The notes beneath the pieces are model-generated. The model ran no database searches. It saw nothing but the letters and a program-made list of their open reading frames with translations, and was not told the DNA's origin. Made by a program: the position numbers and the translations under genes. From Planctomycetes bacterium SM23_32 (lineage in GTDB: Bacteria; Planctomycetota; Brocadiia; SM23-32), in assembly GCA_001303885.1 (NCBI GenBank), contig LJUE01000094.1, positions 1 through 7,860 of the forward strand: a DNA stretch of 7,860 nucleotides, read 5' to 3'. This document shows, one piece after another, positions 1 through 5,519 of this stretch. Positions within the stretch are counted from its first letter, which is position 1, and each line of letters begins with the position of its first letter.

Positions 1-1
1 G

Positions 2-154
2 CGGCTGATCACCGGCGGCGCCGGGCTCATCTTCAAGGGCCGGGGCTTCTACGCGACCGACAGCCGACGGGCAGCAAGGACGGCCAACCGAGAGGGGGGC
101 CGGACGTGCTGTGGCCGCCAGACGCGGTGCGATACGCCCCCCTGCCGCCAGTGA
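2..154 (+). CDS. FmdB-family zinc-ribbon protein, 3' end only
   Basis: The window opens inside this gene; 50 codons and a TGA stop remain. The visible part begins RLITGGAGLIFKGRGFYATD, which closely matches the segment after the CxxC...CxxC zinc ribbon in FmdB/putative regulatory proteins (family typically begins MPIYEY; usually 70-110 residues). The zinc-binding cysteines themselves would lie upstream of the window and are not seen. The C-terminal tail is basic and then Cys-rich (CC at 36-37, C43 and C48 of the visible part), which could be a second metal-binding or redox element. The family's biochemical role is poorly defined; the name comes from a proposed regulator of formamidase/amidase operons, so no specific function is claimed. 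The gene converges on the small membrane protein gene, with 19 bases between the two stops and no clear terminator hairpin there. Confidence 0.82.
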   Translation, partial: RLITGGAGLIFKGRGFYATDSRRAARTANREGGRTCCGRQTRCDTPPCRQ

Positions 155-173
155 GTCGCCCGCCGAGGCCGCC

Positions 174-371
174 CTATCGGCGCCCCCCGAAGTCCACCGA
201 GTCGAACGCCTTGCCGGCCCCCTCGCCGACCCGGTGGCCGCTGCGGACCACCCCCTTGATGACTCCCTCGGCGTCCACGTGCACCTGCTGCTGCATCACG
301 CCGCTGACGAAGATGTTGTAGAGGATGAAGGCGACGACGATCAGCAGCACAATGACGAACAGCTTCTTCAT
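174..371 (-). CDS. Small single-pass membrane protein, unknown function
   Basis: This is a 65-residue protein of unrecognised family. It begins MKKLFVIVLLIVVAFILYNI: two lysines followed by a strongly hydrophobic stretch (about residues 4-23), giving one N-terminal membrane helix or uncleaved signal anchor. The remaining ~40 residues are polar (QQQVHVDAEGVIKGVVRSG) and probably extracytoplasmic by the positive-inside rule. There is no Cys, so it is not a lipoprotein. I chose the ATG at 371 because GAGG lies 6 bases upstream and the hydrophobic helix starts right after it; the frame stays open upstream to 494, but that extension is Arg/Pro-rich and overlaps the end of the Nudix/eIF2B gene. A promoter-like pair lies just upstream. 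It is the last minus-strand gene before the convergent FmdB-like gene. Existence is fairly sure, function unknown. Confidence 0.7.
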   Translation of the reverse strand: MKKLFVIVLLIVVAFILYNIFVSGVMQQQVHVDAEGVIKGVVRSGHRVGEGAGKAFDSVDFGGRR

Positions 372-397
372 GCCACGCCTCGGCCGGGACCGGCGCG

Positions 398-427
398 ATT
401 CTAATGCCGCGGCGGGACGGAAGTAAA
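398..427 (-). promoter_or_regulatory. Candidate sigma-70-type promoter for the small membrane protein gene
   Basis: Reading the minus strand, TTTACT (427-422) is followed after 18 bases by TAGAAT (403-398). These match 4/6 and 5/6 positions of the TTGACA/TATAAT consensus. Transcription would begin near 391, giving a roughly 20-base leader that still contains the GAGG ribosome-binding site. It sits in the 79-base gap between the Nudix/eIF2B stop and the small gene's start, which is AT-richer than its surroundings. Assigned by eye only. Confidence 0.45.
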
Positions 428-450
428 GGCCTCGAGCGGGGCCCGCGCCC

Positions 451-1785
451 TCAGCCTTCGCCCGCGAGGGCGCGCTGGAGGTCGGCCAGCTCACCTGCGC
501 GAACGCGCCGGCGGCGGCGCTCCATCGGCCCGCCCGGCACGATGATGCGTGGGACCAGCTCGGCGGGCACCAGCTCGAAGCAGGGATTGCGCGTCACGAC
601 GCCCGGGACGGGATCGCCGAGCTCGTCCGGCCCCATCTCCTCCATCACGGGCTCGAAGCCGGCGGGCAGGAGCTTGCTCTCGCTTGCGACGCAGACGGAC
701 TCGACGCCGAACCGCCGGGCCACCGAGCAGAGGGCGAGCGTGCCGACCTTGTTGACCACCGACCCGTCGGCGCAGACCGAGTCGGCCCCGAAGACCAGCA
801 GGTCGGCGGCGGCGAGGGCGCCGGCGGCGGCCGCGTCGGTCATCAGCTCGGTCGGAATGCCGAAGGACGCCGCCAGGCGCGCCGTGTCCCGCCCCTCGCA
901 GGCCGGGCGGGACTCGCCGACGACGAGACGGCCGATGCGGCCGGCCGCCTCCCTGAGCAGGCACAGGACGCTGAAGGAGCGGCTGATGGTCACGACGGCG
1001 GCGCCGTCACGCACGAGGTCGGCCGCTGCGGCGGCGGCGCGCAGGGGCGCCTCTTCCCGCTCGGCGACGAGGCCCTGGATGCGGGCGACGAGGCGCTCGA
1101 CTCCTGCCGGTCCCCCCTCGGCGTCGAGTGCCTCGCGGGAGGCCTGGAAGGCCGCAAGGGCCGCCGAACGCACCGACGCCATGCTCGGCCGCAGCGAGAG
1201 CGCCTCGCGACAGGCAGCCTGCATGGCGGCCTGGGCTTCGGACTGGGGGCTGGCCTCCAGGCCGCTCGCCACCTGCCGCAGGCCCTCCAGCGTCCAGATG
1301 CCCAGCTCCTCGGCGCCGTGCCTGCGGTCCTCGCGCACCTGCCGGAAGGTGCGTTCCGCGCCGCCTCGCTCCTGGGCCCGGGCCGCTGAGGCGTAGGCCT
1401 CGGCGAGCATCGGCACGGTGTCCAGCTCGAAGATGCGGCGGGGCTCCTGCCAGCCGAACTCCACGTGCTCCCAGTCGGGGCGCACCTCGTCCGGAGCGGC
1501 GCAGCCGAACAGGAAAGGGTGCACGACCCATACGACGCCCAGGTCCCAATCGGGGAAGCGCACCGGCGGCCCCTCCGCCCGGAGCCGCACGCGGGACCGG
1601 TCGAGCCCGGTCTCTTCCTCGATCTCGCGGTAGGCCTGCTCCAGGGGCTGCGCGGTCTCGACGGAGCCGCTGATGGCGGCCCAGCGTCCGGGGTAGGTGC
1701 TCACGTCCGGCCCGCGCCGGCCCAGCAGCACGGTCTCGTCTGCCGGACGGAGCAGGAAGCAGCTCACCACCTGCCGCAGCTTCAT
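451..1785 (-). CDS. Nudix hydrolase fused to an eIF2B-like (ribose-1,5-bisphosphate isomerase-type) domain
   Basis: This is a 444-residue two-domain protein. Residues 1-~135 are a Nudix fold: VSCFLL at the start, GRWAAISGSVE at 33-43, then REIEEETGL at 53-61, which supplies the metal-binding glutamates. The segment before it (AQPLEQAY) is one residue shorter than the usual Nudix box and lacks the standard GE pair. Residues ~150-440 resemble the eIF2B alpha/beta/delta-MtnA-R15P isomerase superfamily: an all-helical N-terminal part, then a Rossmann-like part with VVTISRS (264-270), VFGADSVCADG (331-341), NKVGT (345-349) and ESK (369-371). The Asp of GAD (D335) is kept, but the Cys used by MtnA and R15P isomerase appears as S268. 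Nudix enzymes cleave nucleoside diphosphate derivatives; the second domain usually binds nucleotides or phosphosugars. The ATG at 1785 is preceded by GGAAGGGGG 8 bases away. It is the third gene of the trio, 41 bases after the 416-residue glycosyltransferase. Substrates are unknown. Confidence 0.88.
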   Translation of the reverse strand: MKLRQVVSCFLLRPADETVLLGRRGPDVSTYPGRWAAISGSVETAQPLEQAYREIEEETGLDRSRVRLRAEGPPVRFPDWDLGVVWVVHPFLFGCAAPDEVRPDWEHVEFGWQEPRRIFELDTVPMLAEAYASAARAQERGGAERTFRQVREDRRHGAEELGIWTLEGLRQVASGLEASPQSEAQAAMQAACREALSLRPSMASVRSAALAAFQASREALDAEGGPAGVERLVARIQGLVAEREEAPLRAAAAAADLVRDGAAVVTISRSFSVLCLLREAAGRIGRLVVGESRPACEGRDTARLAASFGIPTELMTDAAAAGALAAADLLVFGADSVCADGSVVNKVGTLALCSVARRFGVESVCVASESKLLPAGFEPVMEEMGPDELGDPVPGVVTRNPCFELVPAELVPRIIVPGGPMERRRRRVRAGELADLQRALAGEG

Positions 1786-1826
1786 CGGCCGGCCCCCTTC
1801 CCTGCGGCGTCGCCAGGCGCAGCGGC

Positions 1827-3077
1827 TCAGAACTCGGGCGGGATCTCTATCCTGACGCCCTCATGGACCTCGGCGTCGGCAGCAGCATAGGCCTTGTAGT
1901 ACTTCCGGGCGATGAGGTCCCAGCTGACCACTTCGGTGAGGTAGCGGTAAAGGTTGTGGCCCAGCTCCCAGCGCAGGCCCTCGTCGGTGGCCAGGCGGAT
2001 GACCTGCTCGCGCAGCATCTGCCTGTTGGTGAACAGCAGCCCGCCGCCGCTCTCCAGCGTCTGGGCGGTCAGCCCCTCCAGGGGCGCCGTGGTGACGTAG
2101 GGCTTGTTGAGGGCGATGATGCGCGCCAGCGTGCCCGACTGCGTCTCGTCAATGCTGGGCAGGACGACGAAGTCGCAGACGCCCATCACCTTGTAGTAGA
2201 CGTCGCCGCGGGGGGTGAACCGGAAGAAGCGCCCGATGCCCTTCTCCTCCAGCAGCTTCACGCCGTCCACGTAGCGCTCGAAGTCGGGGCGGTCGTTGGG
2301 GTCGCGGATGTCGCCGGCGCCCAGCAGCACCCAGTCCTGCCCCGTGCGGCGGCTTATCTCCTGGTAGAGGTCGTCCCACATGTCTGTCATGATGTCCCAG
2401 CGCTTGTTGGCCTGGATCCACCCCACCAGTCCGATGATGTGCTTGCCTTTCAGCTGGCGCAGGCCGAGCTCCTCCTTGAGCTGGTGGACCTGGTCAATGG
2501 CGTATCGCCTGTCCGGACGGGCGCCGTGCGGGACGATCATGATGTTGCGCGGGCGCTGCCAGCCATGGCGCGAGAAGGTCCAGTCCAGGCGCCACTTCTG
2601 GTAGTGGCACTTGAACAGCAACACGTTGCACACCTGGGCCACCTGCCGGATGAACTCCTCCTCGTGGTCCTTCATGCGACCGTGCACCGTGTGCGGCTCC
2701 ACCACGGTGGGGAAGTCCCGCAGCCCCTCCAGCAGCGAGATGAAGCCCTCGTTCTCGTCGGACTCCCCCTCCTGGTCCACGTAGTTGTAGAGGCCGTACT
2801 CGTGCTGGAGGTGGACGGCGTAAGGGGCCAGCTCGCGGACCTTGTCCACGACGGGGCGGTGCCAATCGGCCCGCGAGGTGTCCATGATGGGGAAGACGCC
2901 CTCGCCCCGTCCGTCCGTGTGGGCGATGACGTATGTGGGCCGGTCGGGTTCGACCTTGCGTATGAACTCCATGGCCTCTTCGGCGAAGATGCCGATGCCG
3001 CACTTGCGGGGGGGCCAGCTGCTGATCATGACGATCGGCTTCTTGTCCGTCACCGGTCGGTCGCCCTCATCTGTCAT
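1827..3077 (-). CDS. GT4-like (GT-B fold) glycosyltransferase, 416 residues
   Basis: This is a cytosolic GT-B glycosyltransferase without signal peptide or membrane helix. The N-terminal Rossmann half starts KPIVMISSWPPRKCGIGIF (13-31), includes LQHEYGLY (90-97) and PHTVHGRM (128-135), and ends near IVPHGA (181-186). The C-terminal half starts IIGLVGWIQANKRWD (214-228), where K225 sits in the donor-phosphate loop, and carries DFVVLPSIDETQSGTLA (302-318) and NKPYVTT. Where most GT4 enzymes have EX7E, this protein has E311 but no second glutamate. The motifs are shared with the adjacent 768-residue enzyme, indicating an ancient duplication, and resemble the mannosyltransferase-like GT4 group; donor and acceptor are unproven. 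Start choice is open: the ATG at 3077 has no good ribosome-binding site, whereas GTG at 3053 (nine codons in) follows GAGGG by 10 bases and gives the more family-like start VTDKKPIVMISS. It lies 28 bases after the 768-residue gene. Confidence 0.9.
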   Translation of the reverse strand: MTDEGDRPVTDKKPIVMISSWPPRKCGIGIFAEEAMEFIRKVEPDRPTYVIAHTDGRGEGVFPIMDTSRADWHRPVVDKVRELAPYAVHLQHEYGLYNYVDQEGESDENEGFISLLEGLRDFPTVVEPHTVHGRMKDHEEEFIRQVAQVCNVLLFKCHYQKWRLDWTFSRHGWQRPRNIMIVPHGARPDRRYAIDQVHQLKEELGLRQLKGKHIIGLVGWIQANKRWDIMTDMWDDLYQEISRRTGQDWVLLGAGDIRDPNDRPDFERYVDGVKLLEEKGIGRFFRFTPRGDVYYKVMGVCDFVVLPSIDETQSGTLARIIALNKPYVTTAPLEGLTAQTLESGGGLLFTNRQMLREQVIRLATDEGLRWELGHNLYRYLTEVVSWDLIARKYYKAYAAADAEVHEGVRIEIPPEF

Positions 3078-3105
3078 GTGTGAAGGGGGTCTGCCGCCGT
3101 GGGGC

Positions 3106-5412
3106 TCAGAGCCTGGCGGCGATCCTCACGGCACGGCCGGCGGCCGTGCCCCTGGAGGCGCGGTCCTGCTCGGAGAAGACCTCCGTCAGGGTGAGCAGCG
3201 CAAGGAGGAAGCAGAGGGTGCTCTCGGCGCCCTGGTTGCGGTTGACGCCCTGCGCCGTCAGGCCGTCGCAGCAGCCGCCCGTGCGGAAATCGTAGAGGGA
3301 TTCGCCCAGGTCGTTCACGCCCAGGAACCAGTCGAACGCCATGCGCATGTGCTGAAGGTACTGCCTCTGCCCGGTCAGCCGGAAGGCGACCTTGCACGCC
3401 TCCACCAGGCCGCAGGCGTCAATGGCCTGCTGGTCGAAAGTGGCCGGCTGGCCGCCGCGCACGTGCCATTCCTCGTTGCCCACCAGGGAGAAGTGCCCGG
3501 CGCGCTTGCACATGCCGAGGATGAAGTCCAGGCCCTGCTGGCCCAGCTCGCGGTAGCGGGCCTCGCCGGTGGCCTCGAAGGCCAGCAGCAGAGACTGGGG
3601 GATGACGGCGTTGTCGTAGGCCACCACATCCTCGAACCAGGGCCAGTCCTCGCCGCTGCCGGCCTCGAAGCTCTGGACGTGCGCGGCGGCCAGCCGGCGT
3701 ATCTTCTCGATGATGTCCTCGGCCTCGGGGTAGCGCTGCAGGTAGTAGTAGAGCCCCAGGATCGCGTAGGCTCTCCCCCGCAGGTTCAGCGCTTTCAGGT
3801 TGCTCAGAGCGCCCTCGAACAGCTCCTTGGCCAGGTTCACGTAGGGCGCGGGGCCGCGGTACATGGTATAGGCCAGCCCCCACAGGGCCCGCCCGTAGCA
3901 GTCGTCGCTCCCCACCTCGTCCAGGAAGCGCCGGTCGTAGCTGACGAAGTTGTGGAACATGCCGTCAGGCCGCTGGGCATACCCCACGAAGGCGAGGTAG
4001 ATGCTCAGCAGACGTTCGGCCTCGGTGTTGCGGTAGAGGTCGTAGTACTTGGACATTACGACCAGCGCCCGGGCGTTGTCGTCCGTGCAGTAGCCGTGGG
4101 AGCGGTCGGGCACCGAGTAGCGGGCGTGCTGGAGCATGCCGGTGTCGTCGGTCAGGCGCAGCAGGTGGTCCATCCGCGGCCGGGGCAGGCCGGTGATGGG
4201 CAGCACGTGGCGCATGCTCACGTCCGGCATCGAGGCGCGCACGCGGGCCGTGGAGATGGCCTCGCGGAAGGCCTCCAGATACTGTCCGCCCACCTCATGC
4301 CACGTCATGCGCCGGGAGAACTCGTAGGCGTTGGCCCGCATCTCCCGCACCCGCGGCGGATCGCTCAGCAGCTCCAGCAGCACCTCCGAGATGGCCTGCG
4401 GGTCCCTGAACCCCACCAGCCGCCCCCGCTCCCCCGCCAGCAGCTCCTCGGCATACCAGTAGGGGGTGGAGATGACGGGCTTGCCCGCCCCGAGCGCGTA
4501 GGCCAGCGTGCCGCTGGTTATCTGCTCGCGGTTCAGGTAGGGGGTCAGGTAGATGTCGGCCGCCTTGAGGAACTCGCAGAGCTCACCCAGGCTCACGAAC
4601 CGTGCGCTGAACAGCACGTTCTTCTGCAGACCCAGGTCCCGGGCCGACCGCTGGAGGCTCAGGCGGTAGCTCTCGCCCTGCTCCCGCAGGATGTTGGGGT
4701 GGGTGGCCCCAAGCACGATGTAGCAGAGGTTCGGGAAGCGCTCGACCACCGGCGGCAGGGCCTGCAGGGCGTACTCGATGCCCTTGCCCGGGTTCAGCAG
4801 CCCGAAGGTGAGCAGCAGCTCGCGGCCCTCCATCTCGAACTGGGCCTTGTAGCCCTGCGGCTCGACCAGCGGTATCTCGGGCACGCCGTGATGGATGAGG
4901 CGTATCTTGGCCTCCGGCGCCCCGTAGACGTTCCGCAGGAAGGCAACGGCCCGCTCGCTCATCACCACCAGCAGGTTGCTGAGCACGATCAGCTCGTCCA
5001 TCACCGCGCGCTGCGAGTCGTTGGGCGCCTGCAGGACCGTGTGGAAGGTAGTGATGATGGGGCAGCGCAGCTCCCGCAGCAGGTCCAGCGCGTAGGCGCC
5101 GTCGTGCCCGCCGAAGATGCCGAACTCGTGCTGCAGCGAGACGGCCCGCACGTTGTTGTAGTTGAGGTACTCGGCCGCCCGCACGTAGTCGGCGTTGTCG
5201 TGCTGGTCCAGGCGGTACTGGACCTCGCCGGGATAGGGCAGGTCGTCGCTCGGCTCGTCAACGGCCATCACCACCGTGCGCAGGCGGCCCTCGGTGCGGC
5301 TCAGCACCGCCGCCACCAGGTCGTTGGTGAACGTGCCGATGCCGCACTGGCGGGGCGGATAGGTGGCGATGAAGGCGATGGCGTCCTTCAGGTCCGTCGT
5401 GCGCTCCGGCAT
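3106..5412 (-). CDS. GT4-like glycosyltransferase fused to a C-terminal alpha/alpha-helical carbohydrate domain
   Basis: This is a 768-residue bifunctional-looking cytosolic protein. Residues ~10-390 are a GT-B glycosyltransferase: AFIATYPPRQCGIGTFTNDL (12-31), LQHEFGIFGGHDG (93-105), TTFHTVLQAP (121-130), IHHGVPE (173-179), LTFGLLNPGKG (201-211, K210 in the phosphate loop) and REQITSGTLAYALGAGKPV (295-313). The pattern matches mannosyltransferase-like GT4 enzymes. Residues ~400-750 form a helical domain with repeated motifs typical of alpha/alpha-toroid sugar enzymes: HGYCTDDNARAL (439-450), DDCYGRALWGLA (503-514), EDWPWFEDVVAYDNAVIPQS (588-607), FDQQAIDACGLVEA (659-672) and NRNQGAESTLCFLLALL (724-740). 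Conserved-looking acids and Trp (D444, D445, D503, D504, E588, D589, W590) could line a sugar pocket, but catalysis is not shown. The ATG at 5412 follows AAGGA by 12 bases, a long but usable spacing. It is first of the trio, with a promoter just upstream. Family placement is firm for the first half, fold-level for the second. Confidence 0.9.
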   Translation of the reverse strand: MPERTTDLKDAIAFIATYPPRQCGIGTFTNDLVAAVLSRTEGRLRTVVMAVDEPSDDLPYPGEVQYRLDQHDNADYVRAAEYLNYNNVRAVSLQHEFGIFGGHDGAYALDLLRELRCPIITTFHTVLQAPNDSQRAVMDELIVLSNLLVVMSERAVAFLRNVYGAPEAKIRLIHHGVPEIPLVEPQGYKAQFEMEGRELLLTFGLLNPGKGIEYALQALPPVVERFPNLCYIVLGATHPNILREQGESYRLSLQRSARDLGLQKNVLFSARFVSLGELCEFLKAADIYLTPYLNREQITSGTLAYALGAGKPVISTPYWYAEELLAGERGRLVGFRDPQAISEVLLELLSDPPRVREMRANAYEFSRRMTWHEVGGQYLEAFREAISTARVRASMPDVSMRHVLPITGLPRPRMDHLLRLTDDTGMLQHARYSVPDRSHGYCTDDNARALVVMSKYYDLYRNTEAERLLSIYLAFVGYAQRPDGMFHNFVSYDRRFLDEVGSDDCYGRALWGLAYTMYRGPAPYVNLAKELFEGALSNLKALNLRGRAYAILGLYYYLQRYPEAEDIIEKIRRLAAAHVQSFEAGSGEDWPWFEDVVAYDNAVIPQSLLLAFEATGEARYRELGQQGLDFILGMCKRAGHFSLVGNEEWHVRGGQPATFDQQAIDACGLVEACKVAFRLTGQRQYLQHMRMAFDWFLGVNDLGESLYDFRTGGCCDGLTAQGVNRNQGAESTLCFLLALLTLTEVFSEQDRASRGTAAGRAVRIAARL

Positions 5413-5458
5413 GCTGTCTACCCGTCCTTACGCGCAAACCGCCCTTCGATGCACCCCC

Positions 5459-5475
5459 GGCGCGCGCATCGCGCC
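5459..5475 (-). other. Hairpin in the predicted glycosyltransferase leader
   Basis: On the minus strand GGCGCG (5475-5470) and CGCGCC (5464-5459) can pair perfectly over 6 bases, all G-C, around a 5-base loop. It would lie almost at the 5' end of an mRNA started from the TATAAT box at 5489-5484. There is no following U-run, so it is not an intrinsic terminator. A 5'-terminal stem can slow mRNA decay, but in such GC-rich DNA a stem of this size can also be accidental. Confidence 0.4.
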
Positions 5476-5483
5476 ATCGGCTC

Positions 5484-5512
5484 ATTATAGCCACCGGCCC
5501 CCCGCCCTTCAA
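5484..5512 (-). promoter_or_regulatory. Candidate sigma-70-type promoter upstream of the glycosyltransferase trio
   Basis: On the minus strand TTGAAG (5512-5507) and a perfect TATAAT (5489-5484) are separated by exactly 17 bases. A perfect -10 box at ideal spacing in DNA this rich in G and C is unlikely to be accidental. The expected start point is about 5477, leaving a roughly 65-base leader before the ATG at 5412. The whole element fits in the 107-base gap after pgi, so the trio need not depend on read-through from pgi. I see no intrinsic terminator for pgi here, so read-through remains possible as well. Confidence 0.65.
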
Positions 5513-5519
5513 ACCCGCC

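Noticed and set aside
372..494. Upstream extension of the small membrane protein to 494
   Set aside because: It would overlap the end of the Nudix/eIF2B gene, is Arg/Pro-rich, and puts the hydrophobic helix in mid-protein; the ATG at 371 has a good ribosome-binding site.
404..1396. 330-codon plus-strand ORF opposite the Nudix/eIF2B gene
   Set aside because: It is Ser/Arg/Ala-rich with no motifs and is fully antisense to a protein with two recognisable domains.
1863..3083. 406-codon plus-strand ORF opposite the 416-residue glycosyltransferase
   Set aside because: It is a shadow frame with Val/Ala/Leu/His bias and no domain signature; the minus-strand frame carries clear GT-B motifs.
2842..5490. 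Very long plus-strand ORF (882 codons) opposite both glycosyltransferases
   Set aside because: It lies antisense to a well-supported protein, its composition (Val/Ala/His/Gln-rich) mirrors that gene's codons, and it shows no recognisable motif. Long antisense frames are expected in GC-rich DNA.
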